Shown here: one piece after another, positions 31,449 to 41,419 of the stretch
Position numbering within the stretch: position 1 is the stretch's first letter
How the letters are laid out: each line of letters starts with the position of its first letter
Origin: Branchipolynoe longqiensis
Lineage: Eukaryota > Annelida > Polychaeta > Phyllodocida > Polynoidae
Reading direction: 5' to 3'
Assembly: GCA_030323885.1 (NCBI GenBank)
Contig: CM059193.1
Span: forward strand, 79,139,447 to 79,203,446
DNA: 64,000 nt
Program-made: the position numbers and the translations under genes
Notes under the pieces: generated by a model
What the model saw: the letters and a program-made list of their open reading frames with translations, nothing else
Told to the model about the DNA's origin: nothing
Databases searched by the model: none

Positions 31449-31765
31449 GTATAACCGCAGTGGCCGAATCGATAGAATGCCCTTATTGAAGATCGGGAGT
31501 TCAATTCCCGGTCGCGTCAAACCATTCACTCACAAAATTGATACTTGCCGCTACCTCGCTTGGTGCTACTAGGACCGGGCAAGCACCGGTTAGCTCAGTA
31601 TCATGATAATGTGACTGAGTGGTTCATGGTGCCGGTGGCCTGGTTTCCCAGTGGGGCAGCACTATAAAGTCGCAATGAGTGTGCACTGTCACAACTTGGT
31701 GCCCATCCTGATATGACCTTAGATGTTGCTAGGACTTAGAGCTCCAACACAGACATATAGCGTGA
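31449..31765 (+). mobile_element. SINE-A copy, full length
   Basis: The tRNA-like head (CAGTGGCCGAATCGATAGAA, GAGTTCAATTCCCGGTCGCG) is at the left. The body follows and the tail TTAGATGTTGCTAGGACTTA lies at the right. Confidence 0.85.
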
Positions 31766-31896
31766 GGTGTTGCTATGACATAAAACCTCAATAAATCAAA
31801 TCAGACCATGAGTTATAGTTCTTATAACTCCACTAATCACCGTGCCTGCTTTAGTGGTATGAATATTTCCGGTAATGAGGTGCATTGCTGATCGGA

Positions 31897-32134
31897 CGCG
31901 GCGGCGCAATCGTTACAGCGCTGACTTCCCGTGCGGAAGGTCTGGAGTTCGAATCCTGGCCAAGTCAAACCAATGACTTACAAAATGGATACAGCTTGGC
32001 GCTTGCCATCTATAGGATAGGAGAAGGACTGGTTTGTTCAGTTTGGGGATAATGTGACTGAGTGGGATATCAGGGCATGATACCAGCAGCCTGATCTCCG
32101 AGTAAGACAGCATTCTAAAGTCGCCATGAGTATG
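31897..32134 (+). mobile_element. SINE-A copy, 3' truncated
   Basis: The head is CGGCGCAATCGTTACAGCGC and GAGTTCGAATCCTGGCCAAG. The body runs to CGCCATGAGTATGCAA, where it meets the opposite-strand SINE-A interrupted by the nested MITEs. Confidence 0.8.
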
Positions 32135-32149
32135 CAACCTCATATCAGG

Positions 32150-33643
32150 GGCCGTATGCATGAACAAGTTTTTATCGGCTACGGTATTAATGGTGCAGTC
32201 ACAGTATGACGTAATGGCCAACGTGAGTCCGACGTGGGTGACTTTAGAAAAACCTACCGTGATATGCAAATACGGGGCCAAGTTGGACGAAACCACGGCG
32301 TGGTCCACGTGGGTGTAACGATGGTATAACGTCGTCGGAACGAGAGAGGACATAGAAGAAATTAATTTGGCGAATGAGATCCTAGCGACATCCTCGCGTG
32401 CTCGACATCGTTCGACATGATCGCGACGGGGCTTTGACGAGGCTCCGACGAGACTCAGATGTCGTCGGAATGACACCGGAACGGGGCTTCGACGAGGCCG
32501 TAATGGGGCTTCGACGTGACCGTAACGGGGCTTCGACGAGACTGCGACGTCGTCGAAACGACACCGGACCGTGGTCTAGTAACCGCCCCATCCGACGTTC
32601 AGACGACGTTCTGACCACATTAAAAAATGTTCAGACGACGTTCAGAGGACCTTCCAACCACATTAAAAAAACGTTCGCAAGACATCAATGACGTTACGGC
32701 CATGCTAGACGATCGTCAACGACGTTGATGACAACAGCGTGGACGTGAGGCGACGTTGACCTGACATAGATGACGGGGTCATAATGAGAGCCTAATATGA
32801 CCGTAACGTGACGCGAATGTCTTATCAACTCATCGAGCTACATCAACGTTTTTTCAACATGTCCAAAACCTCGACGTCCTCCGACGAGAGGTGACAAAAG
32901 TCGACGAGAGTGAACGTGATGTGACGAGAGCTTAACGTGACTAACGTGACTTTAACGTGACCCGACATAATGACGAAAAGTCACCCACGTCGGAGTAACG
33001 TTGGCCATTACGTCGCAGTGTGACTGCACCATAAGGGCGGCCAGCGGGTTAGCTAACGCCAGTGTTGGCAAATGGGTCACGAGATATGTACAGAGCCAAA
33101 GCGCAGTGGTGTTAACTAACATATTAGTTATTTATAGATTTGGGAAATCCCTCTGAGCCTGTTGCTGGCGAGCACCGCTATTTCCCAAGCGGGCCACGAT
33201 TTGTTTTCATTCGACAATATGAATAAAATAGCGGCGGCGTTAATATCGCTTCGATTTTGGGGTTTATTTGACCAAATTTCACTTTTTTAGTATCTTATTC
33301 TGTTAAATTTGATAGCATTGAATAGATTTGGCTCTAATATATCGCCCCCGATGCGGCGGATGTAGGGGCGGCGTTAATATCGCTTCGATTTTGTGGTTTA
33401 TTTGACCAAATTTCACTTTTTTAGTATCTTATTCTGTTAAATATGATAGCATTGAATAGATTTGGGCCTAATCGGTACCTAAAATCGCCCTTATACCTGG
33501 TACGGACTGGTGATAGTGTAGCCGACCTTAAACTTGCGGTGTTTCCGTAACACTGCTCCATACATACCGACTTTTCGCCGCTAAACTGGAAATCCCGCCC
33601 AAAACGCGTTTTGGCTCGCTAACACCACGTCATGCATACGGCC
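32150..33643. mobile_element. Outer MITE (GGCCGTATGCATGA termini) carrying an inner MITE
   Basis: GGCCGTATGCATGA at the left is matched by its inverse TCATGCATACGGCC at 33630-33643, and CAGG flanks both sides within SINE-A. Its own interior, excluding the inner element, has TAGCTAAC/GTTAACTAAC motifs and two copies (33238-33340 and 33371-33470) of the core module CTGTTAAATxTGATAGCATTG, ATAGATTTGG also found at 12535-13112 and 54407-55127. Confidence 0.75.
32191..33031. mobile_element. Inner ACGT-rich self-similar MITE, TAA target duplication
   Basis: About 55-base inverted ends: TGGTGCAGTCACAGTATGAC, GTAATGGCCAACGT and ACGTGGGTGACTTT, matched by the inverse at 32977-33031. TAA is on both sides (32188-32190 and 33032-33034). 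The interior is permutations of ACGACGTT, GGGGCTTCGACGAGAC, ACGTGACC and similar. Frames across it are compositional. Confidence 0.85.
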
Positions 33644-33937
33644 CAGGACGGGTACTGACTTGTGACAGCGCGCGCTCATTGCGACTTTATAGTGCTGTCC
33701 CACTGGGAGACCAGGCCGCCAGCACCATGACCTGATATCCCACTCAGTCACATTTTCCTGACACTGAGCCAACCTGTCATTGCCCTATCCTAATTATACC
33801 AAGCGCCTGTCTAGGAAGCAACAAGTATCAATTTTCATGTCAACGGTTTGACTCGACCAGGTTTGACTGACTATTTCAGAGACGGAAGGTTGCACGGATA
33901 CTCTGGTGCTTTTCGACTTCCTTTCCCGGGATTACTT

Positions 33938-34980
33938 GGGGGCACAGTAACAGTACACCACCATCAATGGACCTAGTAACAGTACACCACCATCAATGGA
34001 CCTAGTAACAGTACACCACCATCAATGGGCCTAGTAACAGTACACCACCATCAATGGACCTAGTAACAGTACACCACCATCAATGGACCTAGTAACAGTA
34101 CACCACCATCAATGGACCTAGTAACAGTACACCACCATCAATGCACCTAGTAAAAGTACACCACCATCAATGGACCCAGTAACAGTACACCACCATCAAT
34201 GGACCTAGTAACAGTATACCACCATCAATGGGCCTAGTAACAGTACACCACCATCAATGGACCTAGTAACAGTACACCACCATCAATGGACCTAGTAACA
34301 GTACACCACCATCAATGGACCTAGTAACAGTACACCACCATCAATGGACCTAGTAATAGTACACCACCATCAATGGACCTAGTAACAGTACACCACCATC
34401 AATGGACCTAGTAACAGTACACCACCATCAATGGACCTAGTAACAGTACACCACCATCAATGGACCTAGTAACAGTACACCACCATCAATGGACATAGTA
34501 ACAGTACACCACCATCAATGGACCTAGTAATAGTACACCACGATCAATGGACCTAGCAACAGTACACCACCATCAATGGACCTAGTAACAGTACACCACC
34601 ATCAATGGACCTAGTAACAGTACACCACCATCAATGGACCTAGTAACAGTACACCACCATCGTTCTCTGTGGCAGAGTGGTTAGAGTGTCTGACTTTTTT
34701 CTAGGTCAGACTCCTAATCTGAGGGTCACTGGTTCGATTCCCCGTGCCCCCAGCTCTGCCAATTTGGATTTCCACCGCTGTGTATAACTTACAGCGTCAT
34801 CAAAGGCCGCTTGCTCTCATACCATGTCTATGTGCTGTGGGAGGTTAAAAATCCCTTGGGTCGGTAAAAGTGTAGGCTCGGGCTTTCTATCGACAAACTG
34901 TCTAATGGTGAAAACAAGCCTATTCAGGCTTATCCATGATAGGCAGTATAAATCTTCAAACAACAAATGAATAAATAAGT
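33938..34980 (+). mobile_element. SINE-C: tRNA-like head interrupted by a 29-bp array, plus tail
   Basis: Downstream of the array (34667 on) is a tRNA-like head: CTCTGTGGCAGAGTGGTTAG (A-box-like), TCAGACTCCTAATCTGA (a 5-bp stem with a 7-base loop whose centre reads CCT) and CTGGTTCGATTCC (B-box-like), ending TGCCCCCA (34745-34752). The body ends with GAAAACAAGCCTATTCAGGC and GATAGGCAGTATAAAT. GGGGGCA at 33938-33944, before the array, is complementary to the acceptor-like TGCCCCC. The T-stem is poorly paired, so it is not called a tRNA gene. Confidence 0.6.
33945..34662. repeat. Minisatellite, 29-bp unit, ~25 copies
   Basis: The unit AGTAACAGTACACCACCATC-AATGGACCT repeats with very few substitutions (GGGCCT, GGACAT, TAGTAC variants) over 718 bases. 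Adjacent copies are directly abutting, so it is not a CRISPR array. High homogeneity points to recent expansion. Confidence 0.95.
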
Positions 34981-35554
34981 TCATCACAAGGCTGCTATTT
35001 CAGCGAAATTACTCTAATTTGTTTGGTTGGTTTTTGTACTCTCCCAACATGTTCAATAGCTTTGCAGCGACGACTGATGGGTGAGATCAACGACACTTCC
35101 GCCTAAAGCTTAGAGGCCTTTCGGGGTTTTCTTACGTGGAATTTTCATTTTAATATTGTGATTGGAATGTGCCAGGGAGAGGAATTATGGGATGGCAGAG
35201 GTGGGACGCGCATGCGTGACTGAAAGGGAAAAGTGTAGACACGAACATTTAGTTGTGCTTATCTTCCACTGATAACAAATACCACATTTAGGCGTGAAAA
35301 GGATTTTTTTTCCCTTTACTTATTAGTAGCCTCCCGCGTAAGGGACTTTAAACGGGCCCGTTATAGCTCGTGGCGACGGGATCGTACTCTGACAAATGCT
35401 CTCCAAGCACAATTCTGCTTAGTTTGTATGTTTATATAACCAGATATGTAGGGGAGAGTTGTAGACTCACCACACAATAACCGGGTTAGGAAGAGTGCTG
35501 AGGTCAGTGGGTGGTTGGGCAGTTGGAGGGGAGAGTACAGAGGCTGGGACTCCA
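34981..35554. other. No recognisable feature
   Basis: Unassigned. AGCCTCCCGCGTAAGGGACTTTAA near 35329-35352 resembles TAGCCTCCCTCATAAGGGACTTTAA at 37246-37270, so a diverged repeat may be present. Confidence 0.35.
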
Positions 35555-35882
35555 GTTGCTGTTTTGAAAATCACTGAGTGAGTGGAGAGAAGGGAGAGTA
35601 AAACTGAGGTATATTAAATTTTCTTTAGAGTAGTTCAAACAATAAATATATTTGCTTTAATATAAAATACATGTTAGTACAATTACATTGCATAATTCAA
35701 TCAGAAACACATATAGAAGGAAAACGTTCTTTTATTGTTGAATGTACAAATATGAGTAAACCATATGGAGGTTGATTGAACCCACAACTTCACATTACAA
35801 GTTCAACACCCTAACTACTAGACCACAGAGGCCACACATAGTTACTTCTCAGTTCAGGCTATTTGTATATACGACGTCATGT

Positions 35883-35957
35883 ATCATCATCATCATCATG
35901 CTGTCAGTCGCGATGCGACAAAGATTGCTTTCAATACTTGACTGCCGCTCTCTCCGA
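35883..35957 (-). mobile_element. LINE-alpha 3' tail, ~72 bases, with target duplication
   Basis: (CAT)n, GCTGTCAGTCGCGATGCGAC and TTGACTGCCGCTCTC are the very end of LINE-alpha. It is flanked by CGACGTCATGTAT (35870-35882) and CGACATCATGTAT (35957-35969), a 13-base duplication with one mismatch. The uninterrupted version of the site is visible in the other foldback arm near 36650-36670. There is no head on this copy. Confidence 0.8.
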
Positions 35958-35997
35958 CATCATGTATACAAGGTGTGATAATGTGTGGGTGTGTGTG

Positions 35998-36190
35998 TGG
36001 GTGTATATATATATATAACATGCATACTAGTGCATATATAAAATGTATGTATCGTGAGGGCATCTTATGATGCCCATGCAGTCCATACATTTTATGTATG
36101 CACTAGTATATATCTATGTCATATATATATATATACGACGTATATATACAAGATATATATATATATATATGTTGTATATACGTCGTATAG
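35998..36190. repeat. Nested palindrome and TA microsatellite
   Basis: GGGCATC-TTAT-GATGCCC (36057-36074) is nested in a larger inverted repeat of CATACTAGTGCAT and TAAAATGTATG with CATACATTTTATGTATGC (36085-36104). ATACGACGTATATA-type repeats follow to 36190. Confidence 0.75.
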
Positions 36191-36249
36191 CAAGGGACAA
36201 GCAGGGGACACAACAGTTACGTCCAGAAGCAGTTTAATCACAATGGAAT

Positions 36250-36630
36250 ATTAGATTTAACAAAACTATATATGCATGCAGAATGAATATTTATTTCAGG
36301 TGAGAGTCCCCTTATATTAGTTCATTGACTAACAAGTAATATTATATGCAAAATAAAGGTCGAGTAGGCTGTAGAAAAGTGTACATTCTCCATGTAACAT
36401 ATTCATACCCTTGAAACACCATATTTATTTAATGACCATGTTGGAACTTTGTTACTATGTCACATTACGCCATCATTTTTTCATAGCTATCCCTCCAAAG
36501 TGTAAGAATACTAGTTATATAAAGAAAATAAGTCCTCTACTCTTTCAATAATTGTTTTTGACCATTACATAGGGGAATATACATTGGTCCAATTTACCAT
36601 GAAACGACCCATATAATATATTGTATATAC
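36250..36630 (+). mobile_element. Unclassified interspersed repeat R
   Basis: Matches the reverse of 18010-18075 and 18800-19080 in several blocks (GTAGGCTGTAGAAAAGTGTA, ATTCTCCATGTAACA, AATAAGTCCTCTACTCTTTC, CCAATTTACCATGAAACGAC). Noncoding; class unknown. Confidence 0.55.
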
Positions 36631-37119
36631 GCACACACAATCAAACACCTTGTATATATATATGATGTTGTAAATACAAATAGCCTGAACTGAGACAGGT
36701 AACTATATCTACCCTCTGTAGTCTAGTGGTTAGGGTGTTGGACTTATAATCTGAAGTTGTTGATCTTGTGGGTTCAACCCCCATTTGGTTCACTCCTTTT
36801 TACATTCAACAACAACAAAAAATGTCCTTCTATATGTGTTTCTGATTTAATTATGCAATGTAATTGTACTAACATATATTTTACATTAAAGCAAATATAT
36901 TTCCTGTATGAACTACTCTAAAAAAGAATGAAAATATCTCAGTTTTACTCTCCCTTCTCTCCACTCACCCAGCCATTTTCAAAACACCAGCGGTCACATG
37001 ACCAATCTGGGTCACTCTACACCACCAAGTGGCAAAGTTCAGTACTAATAATGCACCACCCTGTGGCACAAATTAGAACTATTCCGAGTTTGTTTTCCTG
37101 GCAAGGTATAACGGATACC

Positions 37120-37375
37120 TTTAATATTCCAAGTAAGGATTTATTGCTCGGTTTTCTGTGTCGGTGTGTTCGGTGTTTTTTTTGGTGATTTTAGTCATTG
37201 GATGTATTGTGCATTACACACGAACTTGTTACTTTACTTATTTCTAGCCTCCCTCATAAGGGACTTTAATATTCAAAGTAAGGATTTATTGTTTGGTTTT
37301 GTTTGTATGTGGGTTCAGGGTTTTTTTTGTGTGCTTTTGGTCATTGGATGTATGATGCATTAAAGACTAACTTTT
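37120..37375. repeat. Two ~143-base tandem units
   Basis: TTTAATATTCCAAGTAAGGA and TTTAATATTCAAAGTAAGGA start two units, each continuing through a GGTTTTTTTTG run to TCATTGGATGTAT. After them, ATGCTTCATTGG, TCTATTCAGCTTTAAT is a TTAA-MITE terminus (to ~37444). Confidence 0.65.
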
Positions 37376-37616
37376 TGAAATATAAAATCAGGATAATTGT
37401 TTTTGTTTTTAAAATGTGATGCTTCATTGGTCTATTCAGCTTTAATGTGGCAATAGACGTGGATATTCTTCTGGCTGCCATAACCCAACTACCTACCACT
37501 AATTTTCCGTGGGGTTAAATTATACATCCACATAACTAACCGGAACCCTAACCCTAAACTGTTAGTGTTACTAGTAGTAGTAGTAGTACTGGTGTACAAG
37601 TAAACCTTGTATTATT

Positions 37617-37920
37617 TAATGACGCCTCTAGAGCACATTGATTTTTATCATTGGCTATTGGACATCAAAGATATAATCATTCTGACATATTTCTTTGGAG
37701 GACACCTGCTGCTGCCACATAAGCTACTCTTTCCAATGAGCAGCAAGGGGTCTTTTAATAGTTTTATATGCACTTTCCCACAGACAGGACAGCACATACC
37801 ACAACCTTTGATGAACCAGTTGTGGACCACTGGTGGGAATGGAAAATAACCCAAACTGCAAATGGGTCCACTGAGCAGGATTGATAGGATGACCGACACC
37901 ATCACAATTCACAGGTGGAC
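37617..37920 (+). mobile_element. Repeat E copy, longest
   Basis: GACGCCTCTAGAGCACATTG, TTGGACATCAAAGATATAAT, CATTCTGACATATTTCTTTG, GAGCAGCAAGGGGTCTTTTA and CTTTCCCACAGACAGGACAG appear in family order. An 80-codon frame runs through it, but other copies have frame-breaking differences. Confidence 0.8.
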
Positions 37921-38871
37921 ATTCTACTGCCTGATCTACGTCCCGCTCCAGTGTTAGTGTATGCCTACTATTGTTAGTATTAGCATAAAAATAATCAGCA
38001 ATAACATAATAATCCACAACACATTACAGATTTACACCCCGTACTGATGCGGTAGCCACAGGAGGGGTGAATACCAACCCTATATAAAAGCTAATGAAAA
38101 GTATCTACATGCAGAAATGAGCAGATAAATTCTTAATTTAAAAAGCAAAATATATTCCTCACATACATCTTCATATTTACCCGCCACTTCTGATTTGAAA
38201 AATATAATAAAACATATACTTTAACACACTTCAAAAGTGAAATCGACAGTATTCTATAGTCGCCATCTTGTCTTTTTGCATTCTCGCCTATTTCACCAAC
38301 TCTGTGCCGATATAAGAAGCCATTTGATACTGGAACCAGGGGTTCCGTTCCATACTAAAGCAGTGTTCACCAGTAGTTAGACTATGTTGGCATTCACCCG
38401 TCCTGCAAGGACGGCGTGAATCTTTTATCTACACTGTGGCTAACAACAAATCTCAAATAAAACAGACTCGAACCCACAATCTCCAGCAGGACTCGAAGCC
38501 ACAATCTCCCGCAATATCAGCATAGGAAGACAATGCTTTCTCTATTGGCCACAACAGCAATAAATATTGAATATATATGAGTATTATTATAAACTCCATA
38601 AGAGACAATGTAACACGTATGTTGGTTGAGATTGATACCTCTGCCTGGCCTACCGTTTATTTAAGGTCAAACTTTCTGATGAGAATGAGGGTGATAGTAG
38701 TGCTGAGGCCAGCTTCGCGGTGACTCGCGGCGGGTTTGCCTTCCTGAGTGCAAACCCAAGTAGCCCAGGCCACTGCATTTCCAATGGTCATAGCATTTAT
38801 AATTTTCTGGTCGAAAGCTATAGGCCCTCCGTTAAATAATATTTATATAATGTATTTATATATCACGTAAC
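37921..38871. other. No recognisable gene; tRNA-like debris
   Basis: Unassigned. GACTCGAACCCACAATCTCC and GACTCGAAGCCACAATCTCC (38466-38510) are two minus-strand B-box-like stretches, probably SINE head remnants. Confidence 0.35.
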
Positions 38872-38874
38872 TAA

Positions 38875-39667
38875 TACCCCTGTCACACTACGACGTAACG
38901 AGCCAACGTGAGCCTAACGTGATGATTTTTCGTCATTACGTTGCCGTACGTTGGGTCACGTTATGATGACGTCATAATGACGTTAGAGTGACGTCGAGCT
39001 ACGTCATGTTACGTCGTGTTACGTCGGCGCGCGTCGAGGTTTTGAACCTGTTCAAAACTTTCGACGTATCTCAACGTGAAGCCGTTACGTTGGGATGACG
39101 TGACAATGACGTTAGGTTGACGTTCCGCGATCGTTATAGCAGCGTAAATGACGTTAGAGTCACGTTATGTCACGTCAGACCGACGGCCCGGGTGGGAGCA
39201 ACGTGTGGGCAGCGTTTTGCACGTTACGGTCACGTTACGGTCACGTTACGGTCACGTTACGGTCACGTTACGGTCACGTTACGGTCACGTTACGGTCACG
39301 GTTACGGTCACGTTACGGTCACGTTACGGTCACGTTACGGTCACGTTACGGTCACGTTACGGTCACGTTACGGTCACGTTACGGTCAAGTTACGGTCACG
39401 TTACGTTCACGTCACACCCGTTGCGGCGACGTTACGCTCACGTTACACTAACGCCCGGTCACGTCGCCAATTACCCCTCCCCTCTAACGTTGTCACGTTA
39501 CAGCTAACGTCACGACGTACACCCACGTTACTTTCACGTTACGCTCACGTCAACTACGTTGCATTCACGTCCACAATTTGCATATTACGCCGATAACTTC
39601 GACGTGATATCATTATTTTCACGTTGTGGTTACGCTGACGTAGTCACGTCGTAGTGTGACAGGGCCA
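38875..39667. mobile_element. ACGT-rich self-similar MITE, copy 1, TAA target duplication
   Basis: Inverted ends TACCCCTGTCACACTACGAC and the inverse of TGGCCCTGTCACACTACGAC are flanked by TAA (38872-38874 and 39668-39670). The interior is built of AACGTGA, TACGTCG and ACGTTACG permutations, a 26-base palindrome at 39036-39061, and an 11-bp tandem array at 39220-39410. It has a close relative at 50464-51172. Confidence 0.85.
39220..39410. repeat. 11-bp array, CACGTTACGGT, ~17 copies
   Basis: Perfect 11-base units with one insertion (CACGGTTACGGT near 39297) and one CAAG variant. All three plus frames stay open, because an 11-base unit gives an 11-residue repeat in each frame, producing artefactual ORFs. 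The homologous array at 50822-50930 has ~10 units. Confidence 0.95.
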
Positions 39668-39670
39668 TAA

Positions 39671-40016
39671 CGGAAGAATATCCGGGCGATTTCAGTTTAC
39701 ACCCATATTCGCACGGCCGCGAACAGTCACTTCCGGCCGAGGAATATACATACACACACCACCAAGCGCCATCAACAGGTCTATATTTAGAAATGTGACG
39801 CATTTACACGTTAGTTTGAGAACGGCGGTTTCACATCAGATCGCTTCTTCATCAGGCTTAACGCATCAACTCTCGTTGGCGGCCGAGACGAGATAAAGAT
39901 AAGGATAAGGCACTGCTCCCCCCCCCCCTTCACCCCTCAACCCACCTGCCTCAACGCCGCCTCTCCCGCCGCTGCCACCGCCCCTCCCCTCCTCACCCCT
40001 CCCGCCGTTACTACCT
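39671..40016. other. CpG- and C-rich stretch, no gene recognised
   Basis: CpG-dense sequence (GCACGGCCGCGAACAG) and a pyrimidine-rich run (39918-40010) lie between two MITEs. Possibly residual host regulatory sequence. Confidence 0.3.
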
Positions 40017-40019
40017 TTA

Positions 40020-40787
40020 AGCCTAGGTCACACCTACCCGGATCAGGGGCCTGATGAGCCCCGACCTGTGATCCGGCGTGGTCCGTGGCGATCCGTGGCT
40101 GATCGGTGGCTGGTCCTTGGTGGTCCTTGGTCATCCTTGCTGATCCTTGGCTGGTCCGGCCTCATCCGGTGTCGGCCCAGGATGTTTTAAAATGCTTAAA
40201 ACATCCGGGGCGATCCGGGGAATATTGTAATCTGGGCTCGATCCAGCATCATCCGGGTGTAATCTGGGGGTGGTCCGGGTAGTGCGGGGGTAATCTGTGT
40301 CCCGTCCGGGCCAGTACGGGTCATTTTTCAACCGGAAGAGCCACGTTTTAGCCACGGTTTGGCCCGAACTAACCCGGGTTTAGCCCCGACTAGCCCCAAC
40401 AGAGCCACGGACCACTCCCAGACTGCCCAGATAAGACCTGGACAGGCCGGATGACCATGGATTAACCATGGATCACCACGCATAGCCAAGGATGACCACG
40501 TATTACTCACGGACTACCCCAGAATGAGTCCTGCATTTCAGGCTATCATCCGGGGGTTGTCCAGGGCTCGTCCTGGGGTTGTCCGGGGCTCATCCGGGTA
40601 GTGCGTGGGTTGGCTGGGGCTCATCCTGGGTGATCTGGACTTGTAGTCCATGGCTCGTCCGGGGAGGTGTGAGAGCAAGGCAAAAATAACGATTTTATCC
40701 GGGGCTGTCTGGGACAGTCCGGGGGAGTGGTCCGGAGGTGGTCCGGCTAAAAATCTGGGGCTCGTCCGGGTAGGTGTGACTTAGGCT
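40020..40787. mobile_element. Self-similar MITE (GATCCGGGG / GGGCTCGTCC type), TTA target duplication
   Basis: Left end AGCCTAGGTCACACCTACCC and the inverse of the right end AGCCTAAGTCACACCTACCC are flanked by TTA on both sides (40017-40019 and 40788-40790). Nearly the whole interior is degenerate TGGTCC, GATCCGGG, GGGCTCGTCC and their complements, with orientation switching near 40330-40480. Confidence 0.85.
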
Positions 40788-40790
40788 TTA

Positions 40791-41095
40791 GATCTCTGGA
40801 TATGCTACCAATGTCCGAGATGGGTGCTTGAGGGTCAAATGAAATCTCAGAAGAAAGATCACTTACTAAATACCATTAATGAATTGAGTGGTCCTAAAAA
40901 TTCTTCTTTTCATTTTTATCTTTCTTTTCTACCCTCTCAAAATCGTATTAATAATAAACTATTTTATTTTATTTTCGATTCAGTGTTATCCACCATGACC
41001 CTTAGTTTTATGGGTCAGAGGCCTGAGTAGCCCTCCACATCAGTAAGCTTTTAAAGTCCGCCCACACCTCGGCTTTTAAGCTTGTATACTACATG
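40791..41095. other. No recognisable feature
   Basis: AT-rich unassigned stretch with a 68-codon frame lacking resemblance. Confidence 0.35.
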
Positions 41096-41099
41096 ATAC

Positions 41100-41398
41100 C
41101 GTGTACTAAAATAATGAAAGGTCGGGGGTTTGAATCCCGGCCGAGTCAAACCAATGACTTAATTACAAAAGTAATAAGTGTTGCTACCCAGCCTGGTACG
41201 TTGCACTACTAGGATAGGGCAAGGACTGGTTTGCTCGGTATCACAATAATGTGACTGAGTGGGAAATCAAATTATGGTGCCAGTGGAGCAGCAATATAAA
41301 GTCGCCATGAATAGGTCTACGCACTGTCACAAGTTGGTACCCTCTCTGATATGACCTTAGATGTTTCCAGGACATAAAACCCCAAACAAACAACAACG
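41100..41398 (+). mobile_element. SINE-A copy
   Basis: The head begins within GGGGGTTTGAATCCCGGCCG (B-box-like). The 5' part of the tRNA-like head is missing. Body and tail (TTAGATGTTTCCAGGACATA, AAACAAACAAC) are present. Confidence 0.8.
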
Positions 41399-41419
41399 AT
41401 ACTCACCCTAATGTATCTT

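Larger units (their letters stand above)
32135..33870 (-). mobile_element. SINE-A, minus strand, split by a MITE
   Basis: A minus-strand SINE-A reads CCTCATATCAGG (32138-32149), is interrupted, and resumes ACGGGTACTGACTTGTGACA at 33648. The CAGG is present on both sides of the interruption. The head is incomplete near 33868. Confidence 0.75.
35555..36990. repeat. Foldback: ~330-base inverted arms with tRNA-like segments
   Basis: The left arm (35555-35880) and right arm (36660-36990) are inverted copies: GGAGAGAAGGGAGAGTAAAA / TTTTACTCTCCCTTCTCTCC, ATTCAATCAGAAACACATATAG and TTCAGGCTATTTGTA among others. Each arm holds a tRNA-like stretch (right: CTGTAGTCTAGTGGTTAGGG, then GGGTTCAACCCCC, 36713-36775; left is its inverse at about 35775-35845). 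The loop contains a LINE-alpha tail, TA repeats and part of repeat R. Confidence 0.75.

Noticed and set aside
31076..31489. Proline/threonine-rich 137-codon frame
   Set aside because: It is a compositional frame over a CCACCC/CA tract.
33945..34662. Regular 29-base repeats resembling a CRISPR array
   Set aside because: Units abut directly with no variable spacers, and all other evidence is of an animal genome; it is a minisatellite.
34667..34752. Functional tRNA gene with anticodon CCT
   Set aside because: The anticodon arm is plausible but the T-stem is mispaired, the acceptor 5' strand is 700 bases away, and a SINE body follows; treated as a SINE head.
36713..36790. Functional tRNA gene
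   Set aside because: It is A- and B-box-like, but the arms do not fold cleanly and an inverted partner exists at 35775-35845, so it belongs to a repeat.
39117..39596. 159-codon VTLRSRYGH repeat protein
   Set aside because: It arises from the 11-bp tandem array, which is open in three frames. It lies inside a MITE and is shared only with its sister copy.
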